A stretch of 64,000 nucleotides of DNA from GYS-P2D sp964522505 (GTDB lineage: Bacteria > Bacteroidota > Bacteroidia > Chitinophagales > Saprospiraceae), in NCBI GenBank assembly GCA_964522505.1, contig CAZFWJ010000005.1, positions 1 to 64,000 of the forward strand, given 5' to 3'. The stretch's first letter is position 1. Every line of letters begins with the position of its first letter. A model generated the notes under the pieces. It saw only the letters and a program-made list of their open reading frames with translations. It had not been told where the DNA came from and searched no databases. This document shows positions 36,102 to 46,800 of this stretch, piece by piece. The translations under genes and the position numbers were made by a program.

Positions 36102-36236
36102 CTAAGTGATCAGCATGCAGTACAAAAGCCCAATTAAGGCGAAGATTATCACGAAAAGTGACAGAAAAGTGTCTTGATTGATTGTGGAGTACATAGGTGT
36201 GGCACTAGAATACTCCTTATTAGGTTCTACGTTCAT
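36102..36236 (-). CDS. Possible 44-residue single-pass membrane protein
   Basis: Open frame from ATG 36236 to TAG 36102 encoding a hydrophilic N-terminus (MNVEPNKEYSSATPM) and one membrane helix (FLSLFVIIFALIGLLYCML). AAGGAG lies inside the frame and not before it, so no ribosome binding site supports the start. Its place just upstream of the PspC gene and the coherent protein pattern make it plausible, not certain. Confidence 0.4.
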   Translation of the reverse strand: MNVEPNKEYSSATPMYSTINQDTFLSLFVIIFALIGLLYCMLIT

Positions 36237-36372
36237 CGGTTCTCATCTTAAGTGACGCTAAGGTAGAAATAAATAATATTGGTAGTTTATACTTGATAAA
36301 ATATTTTAATATTTAATCAATCACAACATCATTCAGATTATTTCGGTTCTTTTGATAACAGAAACAGATACA

Positions 36373-36690
36373 ATGGGACAAGAAAAAAATAAAAAGCAGA
36401 ATCAGTTAAATATTGAGTTGACTGAGGAGATGTCAGAAGGGGTATATTCTAACCTTGCGATCATATCGCATTCGCACTCAGAGTTTGTATTGGACTTTGT
36501 CAGATTGCTTCCTAATGTCCCTAAGGCTAAAGTCAAGAGTAGAGTCATTATGACCCCTGAGCATGCTAAAAGATTTCTCAAAGCACTACACGACAATCTT
36601 CAGAAATATGAGAAACTTCACGGCCCAGTAAAAGAGAAGAAGCAAGAACCTAATATTCCGCTGAACTTTACGCCGACAGCACAGGCGTAA
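36373..36690 (+). CDS. DUF3467 family protein
   Basis: 105 residues from ATG 36373; a TTG at 36352 would add seven. The DUF3467 core is easily seen: QLNIELTEEMSEGVYSNLAI, then HSEFVLDFVRLLPNVPKAKV and SRVIMTPEHAKRFLKAL. It is a small cytosolic protein of unknown function found widely in Bacteroidota, often as a single gene, as here. Confidence 0.85.
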   Translation: MGQEKNKKQNQLNIELTEEMSEGVYSNLAIISHSHSEFVLDFVRLLPNVPKAKVKSRVIMTPEHAKRFLKALHDNLQKYEKLHGPVKEKKQEPNIPLNFTPTAQA

Positions 36691-36711
36691 ATCAGACAAT
36701 GCTTAAATCGC

Positions 36712-38916
36712 TCACCTCAATACATCAAAGAGGTAAGAATACTTCATAGTGATACTCCGATTCTGTTGTAGACCGTCAAGAGAGGTCTCATTATATACGA
36801 TAAACAGTCCAGTATTGGCGGCCTGAAGCCAGCCTACTCGAGCATTAGTTGACCACAGCTCCGCAGCGCCATTATACTGTATGAGGCTTTGAACGAATAA
36901 TCTCGGCGTAAAGGAGTAGGATAGCCTCAAGCTATAGACATCGGCTATGAAATCTCCATTGGGAAGACTAAGGTCATTAAAGCTAAAATTGAGCTCACTA
37001 TTAAACTGATCTCCTATCCGCCCATTAATCGTGCCGCTGTGAGCTGAACGTCGTCCTCCAAAGAATCCGCCAATAACATGGCGAGTCGAAAAAGAAACAG
37101 CTTTATTAGGGTTAGTGATGAATACGATCTGTGCCTCCTGGTGATCATATGTGCCTGGGTCTACTCTTGTGCCGCTGATTTCAAAGGCCTCAGAGACGCC
37201 CTCACGAGTAAAATTAATACCCGTGTGAAACTCGAATAGATTGCGAAATACCCAGTGATTGTCCACATGTAGGAAGCCTGTCTCTTGAAAACCTTGGAAG
37301 TTCCAATAACCCCGATAGCTCACATGAGGTCGCCACTCCAGCCAGATAGAATCATCATCAAACCGCTTGTTATAGAAGATGAGGCCTTCAGCCTTACGGA
37401 ATGCAGACCGTCCCAAGAATCCTACTTCAGGATTAAAGGTTTCACTCACTTCAGTATATCCTAGATTGAGTAACCAACCATTCCAATTGTAACGTCCGAC
37501 CAGTTGAAAGGCGTGATTACCATCAGTTACACCATCTGTGCGAGTGGTAGAAGCAAAACCAGAAATATCGGCCTTCTTACCAAACCCCAGCTTTCCGTCT
37601 ATCGCATAGGTATGGTTATATCCTGGCGTACCAAATCCCTCACTACTATTCACACTATTACGGCTAATAAATGCCGCACCGAGTGATGATCGAGTATTTT
37701 GAAACTCGTGGTTGACACGCCCTATGGTGAAGTTGTTAGCATTTATAGATCGCTCGGTAACCTCTTCAGTAAACATCGTTAAGAATCCCACATTGGTTTG
37801 GTTGAGTTTGCCAGATAGGCGTGCCCCTCCAATAATAGGAACCGGAGAGCCATCATCTGACAGCCCGATGCGACGACTGAAAAATAAATCCACCTCTCCT
37901 GGACTTCCCACAGAAAACTGCCCCGCATTCTCTAAAAAGAAGGGCCGCTTCTCAGGAAAGAAAAGATTAAAACGGTCCAAGTTGATCTGTTGATCATCGA
38001 CCTCGACCTGTGCAAAGTCTGTATTGTAAGTCAAGTCCAAAGTTAGAGCTGGAGTAACGCTATACTTAATATCCAGACCGGCGTCAACCCTCGATTGATA
38101 CTCGTCCGAGGTATTGAAGTCTCTGGCCGATTGGGCTAGCACATAAGGTATCGCTTTTAGATTGCCTTGGCTCTTCAGATCAAGACCGTGCAGAGCGCCT
38201 GCGAGTGATACTCTATTCAGGTCAAAGTTAAGCGGCATCAGAGACCAAAATGCGATCTCGTTATTCTTGGATATGTTGCGCTGGACATTCATGCCCCAAG
38301 ACTGCTCTCCCGAAGAAAATCTAAGCGTCTTCAGCGGGATGGCGAACTCTGCACTCCAGCCATAATCCCCTACTTGTGTGGCTACCGTCCATGCCGCATC
38401 CCAGTTGAGATTTACTCCTCCAATGGTACCTCCTTGTTGTCTATTATTATTGAAGTTTCCGACGCCCTCATTATCGATCTGAGCATCATATTCTATGCCG
38501 ATTGAGTTGGTGCCAAATACAAATCCATTTTGTCCATCCTTGTAGGTGTCAAATATGAATACAATCGCATCCGTACCAGTCAGGGAAGCATCTCGACGGG
38601 CGTCATTAACCACTAAGGACTCTGGCTGCCCATCGTGGCAGACCGCAGAGACATATAGAGTGGTACTGGTATATGCGATTCGGATATCTGTCCGTTCACT
38701 TACGGCCGAGCCATATTGTGGCTGAGTCTGCTTGAGAGAGCTTATGGGTTCTATACTACTCCAGATGGCATCATCCATGATGTTGCCATCGATTTCTGGC
38801 GCTTGATCAATAGCTATTGCATGTGCATCAGGGCGCTGTATTCCTGATGGACTCGATTGACTCCATCCACACATTACTGCGCATATGACAATTATGAGTA
38901 GTATAATACCTCGCAT
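36712..38916 (-). CDS. DUF5916 outer-membrane protein with CBM9-like N-terminus
   Basis: 734 residues, exported (signal peptide 1-19, ending GWSQ). The N-terminal 180 residues are a CBM9/DOMON-like sandwich (DQAPEIDGNIMDDAIWSSIEP, then IRIAYTSTTLYVSAVCHD). The remainder is the DUF5916 barrel, with LNLDRFNLFFPEKRPFFLEN, FSRRIGL and repeated aromatic beta strands to the C-terminus (MKYSYLFDVLR). It should be an outer-membrane beta-barrel with a periplasmic or surface carbohydrate-type sandwich. The substrate is unknown. Confidence 0.87.
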   Translation of the reverse strand: MRGIILLIIVICAVMCGWSQSSPSGIQRPDAHAIAIDQAPEIDGNIMDDAIWSSIEPISSLKQTQPQYGSAVSERTDIRIAYTSTTLYVSAVCHDGQPESLVVNDARRDASLTGTDAIVFIFDTYKDGQNGFVFGTNSIGIEYDAQIDNEGVGNFNNNRQQGGTIGGVNLNWDAAWTVATQVGDYGWSAEFAIPLKTLRFSSGEQSWGMNVQRNISKNNEIAFWSLMPLNFDLNRVSLAGALHGLDLKSQGNLKAIPYVLAQSARDFNTSDEYQSRVDAGLDIKYSVTPALTLDLTYNTDFAQVEVDDQQINLDRFNLFFPEKRPFFLENAGQFSVGSPGEVDLFFSRRIGLSDDGSPVPIIGGARLSGKLNQTNVGFLTMFTEEVTERSINANNFTIGRVNHEFQNTRSSLGAAFISRNSVNSSEGFGTPGYNHTYAIDGKLGFGKKADISGFASTTRTDGVTDGNHAFQLVGRYNWNGWLLNLGYTEVSETFNPEVGFLGRSAFRKAEGLIFYNKRFDDDSIWLEWRPHVSYRGYWNFQGFQETGFLHVDNHWVFRNLFEFHTGINFTREGVSEAFEISGTRVDPGTYDHQEAQIVFITNPNKAVSFSTRHVIGGFFGGRRSAHSGTINGRIGDQFNSELNFSFNDLSLPNGDFIADVYSLRLSYSFTPRLFVQSLIQYNGAAELWSTNARVGWLQAANTGLFIVYNETSLDGLQQNRSITMKYSYLFDVLR

Positions 38917-39256
38917 AGATAGTTTCTTGGATTCTTAGGTTAAGATAGTGATTCATTAGTTAGCTCACCAGAGTTATCGATCGATTATTGATTTGATGAG
39001 CTTTATTCGCCAATGATATAGTTGGCATTCTTGTTATGTCTTATCTTGACAAATATCGAGAACTCATAATGACTAAAGAGAACCGATTATATCCATATGT
39101 CATTTCTTCGGATTCGATGTCCAGAAAGATCTTAAAAACCATTTTAATAGATAAAGTATCGAGAGTGTCGAAGAGCAGACGATGACGGTGTGAGATTGGC
39201 TCTCTCCAGAATTATCCTTAGATCACGTCGTTGACAAAAAGCATACAGCCGTCCTT
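38917..39256. other. Intergenic stretch, nothing seen
   Basis: 340 AT-rich bases between the DUF5916 gene (starting leftward) and the end of ruvB. No open frame, hairpin terminator or recognisable promoter stands out. Confidence 0.5.
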
Positions 39257-40279
39257 CTAAAACAGCGTCCCCTCTCTTCTAGGCGGTACGACATTGATAT
39301 GTCTATAGGCCTTATCTGTAGCTATGCGCCCACGCTGTGTACGTTGGATGAAGCCCTCCATAATTAAAAACGGCTCATAGACCTCTTCGATGGTGCCAGC
39401 TTCTTCTCCGACTGCTGTAGCTATTGTGCCTATACCTACGGGGCCGCCTTTAAACTTGTCGATCATCGTATGTAATATGCGATTGTCCATCTCGTCGAGA
39501 CCGAGCTCGTCAACATCTAGCGCCTCTAGTGCTATTCTCGATATGTCGAGATCTATTGTACCATCACCTTTCACTTGTGCAAAGTCGCGAACCCGCCGCA
39601 AGAGAGAGTTGGCTATACGAGGTGTGCCTCGGCTGCGCCGAGCGATCTCAGTAGCACCAGTATCTGTGATGGCTATGTTCATAAGACTGGCGCTGCGCTT
39701 AACGATTTTAGTGAGTGTGGCAACATTGTAGTAATCGAGGTGGCAGGTTATCCCAAATCTTGCTCGCAGCGGTGGTGTCAGCAAGCCCATCCTCGTAGTG
39801 GCTCCTATGAGCGTGAATGGCGCAATGTTAAGCTGTATACTCCGTGCATTAGGACCTGAGTCGATCATGATGTCTATCCTAAAGTCCTCCATGGCGGAGT
39901 ATAGGTATTCCTCGACAATATGATTGAGTCGATGGATCTCATCAATAAATAGTACGTCGCCGTCTTGAAGGTTTGTGAGCAGTCCTGCGAGATCCCCGGG
40001 TTTCTCCAGTACAGGTCCTGAAGTGAGCTTGAGGTCTGAGCCCATCTCATTGGCAATAATATGGGATAAGGTGGTTTTCCCCAGGCCGGGAGGTCCATGA
40101 AGTAAGACGTGATCCAGCGACTCTGATCTCATAATAGCCGCCTTGATAAATATGCTGAGATTATCAGTAATCTTTTGTTGACCACTGAAGTCTTCGAGCA
40201 TCTTGGGACGTAGTGCTTTTTCAAGCTTTTGATCATCACTTGTCAGAGCGTCGCCAGATGGATCCAAATATTCGTTCAC
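39257..40279 (-). CDS. ruvB: Holliday junction branch migration helicase RuvB
   Basis: 340 residues, normal length. AAA+ motor of the RuvAB complex, which drives branch migration of Holliday junctions. Walker A is GPPGLGKTT (62-70), Walker B LFIDEIHRL (about 110-118), sensor 1 LIGATTRMG, and the arginine-finger region is PLRARFG. The C-terminal winged helix with RTQRGRIAT is complete. Transcribed alone; a promoter is predicted at 40308-40315. Confidence 0.97.
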   Translation of the reverse strand: MNEYLDPSGDALTSDDQKLEKALRPKMLEDFSGQQKITDNLSIFIKAAIMRSESLDHVLLHGPPGLGKTTLSHIIANEMGSDLKLTSGPVLEKPGDLAGLLTNLQDGDVLFIDEIHRLNHIVEEYLYSAMEDFRIDIMIDSGPNARSIQLNIAPFTLIGATTRMGLLTPPLRARFGITCHLDYYNVATLTKIVKRSASLMNIAITDTGATEIARRSRGTPRIANSLLRRVRDFAQVKGDGTIDLDISRIALEALDVDELGLDEMDNRILHTMIDKFKGGPVGIGTIATAVGEEAGTIEEVYEPFLIMEGFIQRTQRGRIATDKAYRHINVVPPRREGTLF

Positions 40280-40307
40280 TGCTTTATATGGAATTTATTA
40301 CGATTCA

Positions 40308-40315
40308 CAAATGTA
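40308..40315 (-). promoter_or_regulatory. Predicted -7 element of ruvB
   Basis: TACATTTG on the minus strand matches TAnnTTTG. Transcription would begin near 40300, about 20 bases before the ruvB ATG. The -33 position is not well conserved. Confidence 0.45.
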
Positions 40316-40411
40316 CCTTAAACATGGTAGAGTTATGCCTTGATTGAGCCATTGAACAACATTTGCACAGATGTTGGCGCATACATATCGGTTTATAAAC
40401 GTTACATTTTA

Positions 40412-40419
40412 TACTTTTG
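40412..40419 (+). promoter_or_regulatory. Predicted -7 element of icd
   Basis: TACTTTTG followed by CGGC matches TAnnTTTG exactly and is identical over 12 bases to the element upstream of the BatA-like operon. It would give a leader of about 95 bases before the icd ATG. Confidence 0.5.
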
Positions 40420-40522
40420 CGGCTGTTTTTGGGCAAGTAGTGAACAATCGAAATGCTCAACCTATTCTCATAGGTAAGAACTCAATAATTTATCTTTTAA
40501 CTATATAAATAACACAACATTT

Positions 40523-41746
40523 ATGAGTGGCGCTAAAATAACCCTCTCGAGACGCGGCAAATTGCAAGTCCCTGACAATCCAATCATCCCTTTTATTGAA
40601 GGTGATGGTATTGGTCCAGATATATGGGCAGCTGCGCAGAAAGTACTCGAGGCAGCTGTAGAAAAAGCATATGGCGGAGCTAAGAAGATCCATTGGAAAG
40701 AAGTTTATGCAGGGGAGAAAGCAAATGCGAAGAAGGGGGAGTGGTTACCTCAGGAGACTACTGATACGATTGCGGAGCACCTCGTAGCGATCAAAGGTCC
40801 ACTCACAACACCAGTAGGTGGAGGGTTTAGATCACTCAATGTTGCGATCAGACAGATCTTAGATCTATATGCTTGTGTCCGTCCAGTGAAGTGGTACCGT
40901 GGTGTGCCATCACCAGTGAAGAAGCCTAATCTGGTGGATATGACCATCTTCAGAGAGAATACTGAAGATATCTATGCTGGTATCGAGTATCTACATGGTA
41001 CTGAGGAAAATGATAAAATGAAGAAATTCCTCATCGAGGAAATGGGTGTTACCGGTATCAGATTTCCAGGGACCGCATCTCTCGGCGTTAAGCCTGTATC
41101 TCTTGAAGGTACTGAGCGATTAGTGAGGGCAGCTATTAAGTATGCTATTGACAAGAAAAAGGACTCAATAACACTAGTTCATAAGGGCAACATCATGAAG
41201 TTTACCGAGGGTAAATTCAAGGAGTGGGGATATGACTTGGCTAAGTCAGAGTTCGGCGCTAAGGATCTCGATGGTGGCCCATGGCAGGTAATCGATCACA
41301 AGGGTCGTGAGATCATCGTTAAGGATGTGATCGCTGATGCATTCTTGCAGCAGATCTTGTTGAGACCAGCGGAGTATGATGTCATAGCCACGCTAAACCT
41401 CAATGGTGATTATATCTCTGATGCACTTGCTGCAGCGGTAGGAGGTATAGGTATTGCTCCTGGAGCCAATATCAACTATGAGACCGGTATTGCAGTATTT
41501 GAGGCAACTCATGGTACGGCACCTAAATATGCTGGTCAGGATAAGGTGAACCCGAGTTCAGTAATCCTCTCTGGTGTCATGATGCTACAGTATATGGGTT
41601 GGAAGAAAGCAGGTATACTCATAGAAAAAGGTATCAAGGGGGCTATTAAGCAGAAGACCGTAACTTATGATTTCGAGCGATTGATGAAGGGTGCCACTAA
41701 ATTGAAGTGTTCAGAGTTCGGTGATGCAATCATTGCTAATATGTAA
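40523..41746 (+). CDS. icd: NADP-dependent isocitrate dehydrogenase
   Basis: 407 residues, E. coli-type dimeric enzyme of the TCA cycle, converting isocitrate to 2-oxoglutarate. The active-site loop GGGFRSLNVAIRQ carries S104, the residue phosphorylated by AceK in E. coli. Other marks are EGDGIGPDI, DLYACVRPVKWY, the substrate-site TIFRENTEDIYAGIE, and the coenzyme region FEATHGTAPKYAGQDKVNPS. It has its own predicted promoter and terminator, so it is a single-gene transcript. Confidence 0.97.
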   Translation: MSGAKITLSRRGKLQVPDNPIIPFIEGDGIGPDIWAAAQKVLEAAVEKAYGGAKKIHWKEVYAGEKANAKKGEWLPQETTDTIAEHLVAIKGPLTTPVGGGFRSLNVAIRQILDLYACVRPVKWYRGVPSPVKKPNLVDMTIFRENTEDIYAGIEYLHGTEENDKMKKFLIEEMGVTGIRFPGTASLGVKPVSLEGTERLVRAAIKYAIDKKKDSITLVHKGNIMKFTEGKFKEWGYDLAKSEFGAKDLDGGPWQVIDHKGREIIVKDVIADAFLQQILLRPAEYDVIATLNLNGDYISDALAAAVGGIGIAPGANINYETGIAVFEATHGTAPKYAGQDKVNPSSVILSGVMMLQYMGWKKAGILIEKGIKGAIKQKTVTYDFERLMKGATKLKCSEFGDAIIANM

Positions 41747-41769
41747 TCCATTTATATCAAGATAAATTG

Positions 41770-41804
41770 GCCGATGTGATTGAATGATTGCATCGGCTTT
41801 TTTA
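41770..41804 (+). terminator. Rho-independent terminator after icd
   Basis: Seven-base-pair stem GCCGATG/CATCGGC with a 14-base loop followed by six T, 24 bases after the icd stop codon. Confidence 0.85.
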
Positions 41805-41815
41805 TATACCATTTA

Positions 41816-42508
41816 TTAGCCTAGGAGACCCTTGTACCAGCTCTGAAGTTTATGGGGGTTGTATCCTAAGCGATATGCTGCATAAATCACTACGTTGGCA
41901 AAGTTAACCCGTAGCCATGACCGGTCGTCATATTTTCGGGCGGAGACGGTAAGGGGTTCATCTATGATGGTCATATTAACCCGTTGCTTTTTCAATCTGT
42001 CATAAAGCTCAAAATCCTCCATGATTGGATAGTCATCATTGAATCCTCCAATAGACTTGAAGAGGTCTGATTTAATAAACAAACACTGATCTCCTCCCCC
42101 TGAAAAGACTCCTTTATACTTTGTCAAAAATGAATTGAAGCGGAGTAGCCTTGTACTCCTGTCAAATTGGTAGGAGAAGTAGCCTGCATGTATATTTTGA
42201 TTCAACGACTCGGCGATGTACTCACATATCTGCAGTGGTGGACGGACGTCCGCATGCATAAAGATGAGCACATCTCCAGTTGCTTTATCTGCTCCTTCAT
42301 TCATCTGTATGCTTCTACCTGACGAAGACGATTTGTGATAGATGACTCCAAACTCGTTGCAAAGCGCCTGCATCATGTCTGTGGAAGATGCCGCATCGAC
42401 AATCACTATTTCAACCTTTTTCTGCTGAGAGCAAGAAATCAACTTGGGAATTAAATCCTTTAGATTATGTTCCTCATTAAGTGTTGGGATTATAATAGAA
42501 TATCTCAA
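41816..42508 (-). CDS. TIGR04283-type family 2 glycosyltransferase
   Basis: 230-residue GT-A glycosyltransferase. YSIIIPTLNEEHNL (3-16), IVIVDAASSTDM and the metal-site segment FMHADVRPP are present, followed by GYFSYQFD, GVFSGGGDQCLFIK and FPIMEDFELYDRLKK-like text. This pattern is that of the TIGR04283 subgroup, whose acceptors are unknown. No membrane helix. It converges on icd and is separated from it by the terminator. Confidence 0.85.
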   Translation of the reverse strand: MRYSIIIPTLNEEHNLKDLIPKLISCSQQKKVEIVIVDAASSTDMMQALCNEFGVIYHKSSSSGRSIQMNEGADKATGDVLIFMHADVRPPLQICEYIAESLNQNIHAGYFSYQFDRSTRLLRFNSFLTKYKGVFSGGGDQCLFIKSDLFKSIGGFNDDYPIMEDFELYDRLKKQRVNMTIIDEPLTVSARKYDDRSWLRVNFANVVIYAAYRLGYNPHKLQSWYKGLLG

Positions 42509-42614
42509 TTGACTGTATGCAACAATTAATTAATGAATCGACAAATTAAGTATTTATGGGCATGGCATATCTTATAATAATCGACTAAAGTCTATATATG
42601 ATCTACAGCATACA

Positions 42615-43688
42615 TTAAAAGGCTTCATTAACGGTCAGATAGATATTAGACTGACCCTCACCAAATCCCCAATCCAATCTAAACCGGGTATGTCGATCCT
42701 TATCTATTTCATATCGGATTCCTGCGCCGTATGCAATCTTTGCATCTCCGCTATAGCTTTGCTGCGCTTCTCGCAGCCACGATGACGATATGAATGCAGC
42801 TCCGATCCATCTGTCTGAAAATGCATAACGTAATTCGACTTGTGACGTGATCAAACCATGGCTGATAAATCTGCGATCATCAAATCCTCGACCTATCTGT
42901 GGTGAGGAGACATATGGAAGATCAAAAAATGGAGCATCATTGGATGCCTCTAACCATCGTATGTTGCTCCCTATAGTAAGCTGTTTGAGGGATTTAAAAT
43001 ACCGCAGGTCCACAGACAGCTTACTGTAATCAAAAGAAGAAGCACCAGGCAAGCTCTGTTGATAGACTAACTCTCCATAGAATCCATCGAAAGTAGAATA
43101 TACATTGTCTCGAGTATCGATAATGGCAATACCATATAAGTTAAGCTTAGTTCCACCTTGGTTTCCGAATATTTCGGTTCTCTCAAGTATGCCCTCGGAT
43201 TGAACTTCAGTAATATCAAACTGATCAAAATTAAATCCGCCACCGAGGAAGAATGACTCCTTCAGTCGATAGCTATAGTTAAAATCTACTCGAGGAAAAT
43301 TTACGCTATAGGTCTCTAAGTCGCTTTGCTGAGAGTTGGGGCCGAGTCCAAAGAAGTTGTAGAAGAATCGATAATATCCGAGTTCACCTTTGATGCGCCA
43401 AGAATTGTTGTTCCCATAATATTCATATGGCACGAAGAACAGCCATTGATTCCGCAGGGTATAAACGGCACTCACCAGAACTTGAGAGGGTCTTGTGCCA
43501 GGTGAGTGTTCCTTATTGAGCGTAGTATGTATCCATGTGGCTCCGAGGCCTAAACTTGTCTCAGGGAGAAAGAACAGCACTGGAAAAATAATGTTTCTGC
43601 TGGTTGTATCAGACTTTTCTGAAGATTGAGCATGCATCAGACAGCATGAAAAAATTAATAGAAAGAACATGAAATTTAGCTTCCGCAT
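42615..43688 (-). CDS. BamA/surface-antigen-like outer-membrane barrel
   Basis: 357 residues with a signal peptide (1-20, ending LMHAQ). No POTRA domain is evident; the chain goes directly into a beta-barrel with alternating aromatic strands, resembling the bacterial surface antigen (D15/BamA C-terminal) domain: FLPETSLGLGATW, GLGPNS, the GGRFDDRRFISHG-like turn (GRGFDDRRFISHG) and a terminal LDWGFGEGQSNIYLTVNEAF with a final phenylalanine. An outer-membrane porin or export role is likely, the partner unknown. Confidence 0.8.
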   Translation of the reverse strand: MRKLNFMFFLLIFSCCLMHAQSSEKSDTTSRNIIFPVLFFLPETSLGLGATWIHTTLNKEHSPGTRPSQVLVSAVYTLRNQWLFFVPYEYYGNNNSWRIKGELGYYRFFYNFFGLGPNSQQSDLETYSVNFPRVDFNYSYRLKESFFLGGGFNFDQFDITEVQSEGILERTEIFGNQGGTKLNLYGIAIIDTRDNVYSTFDGFYGELVYQQSLPGASSFDYSKLSVDLRYFKSLKQLTIGSNIRWLEASNDAPFFDLPYVSSPQIGRGFDDRRFISHGLITSQVELRYAFSDRWIGAAFISSSWLREAQQSYSGDAKIAYGAGIRYEIDKDRHTRFRLDWGFGEGQSNIYLTVNEAF

Positions 43689-43881
43689 GCAGTAAAGATC
43701 ACATTTATCAAGATTATGGTCATGGTTGCAGTACTTTTAAAGTGTCTATAGTAAGACGAAGCCGTAATTGATTTATTTGTAGACGTTAAGAGCCTATGTT
43801 GCGGAAAATTTGAATAGGTGTATCTAACAAAATATAGCAACGTGGAATTTAGTGTGATAACCTTTTAAAATCAACTTTTAT

Positions 43882-46800
43882 TTGAAGTCTATCCTCCTCA
43901 TACTGCTCAGTTGGATCCTTGCTGAATCTGTATCAGGCCAACTTGATTTTGAGTTGACCTTTCAGGACATGGACGAGCTAGGATTGCTGCCCAACAACTT
44001 CATTAATGACATGGAGATGGATGATCTAGGCGTATTATGGGTTGCAACTAATGATGGATTGTGCAGATATGATTCACCTAACAGTATTAGGATTTTTAGA
44101 AAGGGAGAGATCGGTATTGAATCAGATTTAATCCGAACAATAGTTAATGGTAGCGACTCGACATTATGGATAGGATCTACATTTGGTGGTGTCACCCAAT
44201 ATAACTACTACACTAATGAGTTCAGGACGTTTAGCGATGTTGGGTCTCCGCGACTTTCTGATAATGAAATTCTATCCATAGCTGAGGTTAGCCCTCAAGA
44301 GATCTGGATAGGCTCTGAGGCTGGTTTGGACGTTCTATTTCCAGCGGAGGACAGTATTTATAGATTTGATTCAGATAGCCATCAACAGAATGTTATTGAA
44401 GGGGCAGTCTTAGACATATATTTAGATCAGAAAGGATGGATATGGATTTCAACATGGGATAATGGGATCTATCTGTATCTGCCTGATCCATCTGGCAATC
44501 ATAGTAAGGGGTCATTTAGAAAGATAGTGACACCCAATTCTGTAAGTATTTGGAAGATTTTGCAGCATGACTCTGATCATTATTGGTTGGCAACACACAA
44601 TAGAGGACTAGGCTATATGAGCATCTCAGATGATGCCACATTGTCTCAACAGAATCAAGATTGGAGCGTAAATTTCGAACTTTATACGGCCAAAGAGGCC
44701 AGTCTTACTCTTGACTATTTGACAGACTTATCCTATGATGATGATGGCAATTTGTGGATTGCGACTAATAATGGTCTTAACATACTCCCTAAAGACCAAA
44801 TAGACTCTTTAGAATGGAATAAGCCAGGACCTAAGAATACCCCAGAGTTTTACTCTTATTATCATAGACCTCAGATTACTACTAGTCTTAATGATAACAA
44901 CATCACTTCATTATTCATAGATAAGCAAGGGCTGATTTGGATAGGCTCCTCCTCAGGAATCAACCAGTTTAATAAACTTAACAACAGGTTTACCCCTGTA
45001 TTGCTTACTGATATAGTGGATGATGATGATGTGGCTTCCGATCGGGTAAGTGTAATGACCATGGTAGGCGAGTCAATCTTGCTCTTAGGCACAAGCGACC
45101 ATGGCTTGCTGGCCTATGATTTAGATACTAAGTCAGAAGTAGTTTTTACTGACTTAGCCAAGACGTTCAATGATGTAAGAGTTTCTGCATTATATAGACA
45201 TGATGACGAGCGTGTATATATAGGTACTAATACGGGAGTTTTTGCAATATCATTAAGCAATCCTAACTCAATTATTGAGTTTGACTTATTGGGTGAGTCA
45301 GGATTGCCTGAAGAGAAGAAGTCGGCGTTTTTCGTCACGTCTATATTGAAAGATAGCCAAGGGCGCTTGTGGGCTGGCTCAGAAACTGATTTGTTCTTGA
45401 TTGATGAGTCAACGCACAGTTGGGAAAGAACAGTAATCGACGGGTCGGTCACAAAGTTATTTGAGGATAGTGAGCACAACATATGGTATACTTCCTACAC
45501 AGGGCTTAAGCGTATACCTGCAGGAGCAGATCTGAGCGAGACAGTTACATACATGAAGGGAGATAATAAGGATTTGGAGGCCTTCACTTCTAATCACATT
45601 CTAACAATGGATGAATATGATAAAAAACTCTATTTCGGGACGGTCAATGGATTGTTCGTCTATGATATGGTTGAGCAAAAGTTTGAAAACTTCGAGGGTA
45701 ATGGTCTCCAAAACGTTGTAAACAATCTAATTATATCTCCACAAGGTATTCTATGGATGAGTTCTACTTCAGGTATTATGAGATGTGATCTGAATACTGG
45801 TCTATCCAAGATGTACATGGAGCGAGATGGAATACAATTGAGTTCTATTCGATCTGATGCATACATGTTTGGTCCAGACAGTCAAATCTTTTTTGGATGC
45901 AATGGTGGATTCCTCAGTGTGAATGAATCCGATTGGAATCAGGAAACTACCTTGCCTGTCGTATATGTGACTGAAGTCATTGCGACCAATATTAACGGTA
46001 TTGTCAAGAAGTATCGTACCCTTAAAGAAGAGTACATTGAATTAGCTCCTAACGATATTTCTGTTGAGTTTAAGTTCGCAAGTAACAATTACAGTCACCC
46101 CCAATCTAACACTTTTGCCTATCGATTAGATGGATTTCAGAGTGACGAGTGGAACTATACAACGGATGAAAAAGTAACTTTTACTAACCTCGATCATGGA
46201 GAGTACAATTTTCATATCAAAACTTCAGATAGCGATGGAAACTGGCGAGATGATTACCTGTCTATCAAAATGGTTGTTAAACCAAAATTAGTTGAAACTA
46301 CTACATTTAAAGTACTTTCCTTCCTGGCCGCATTGGCACTGATGTACTTGATTGTCATGTTTTATGTCAGGTCAACTCGTCGCCGTAATGCGATACTACA
46401 GGAATACAATAAAGCTCTGGAAGAAAGGGATGTCAATATGCAGAAACTCTTAAGCCAACTTGATAAATCCAACAAAGACTTAACCCGATCTAACAAAGAA
46501 TTAGCGCAGTACGCATATATCACTTCACACGATCTTCAGGAGCCACTGAGAACCGTAGGCGCATTTGCTGGTCTGTTAAAAATAAAAACGGACAAAATCG
46601 ATGATAAAGAGATCAAAGAGGTAACTTCTTTTATTCAAGAAGGTGTTTTAAGAATGTCATCTTTAATCAAGAGTTTATTAAATTATTCTCTCATAAGCAA
46701 GGATATAGATCACTTCGAAACCGTGGATTTGAACAGGTTAGTCGAAGGAAAAATCTTAGACCTCAAAGCATATATTGATGAGCGAAATGCTGAGGTTATC

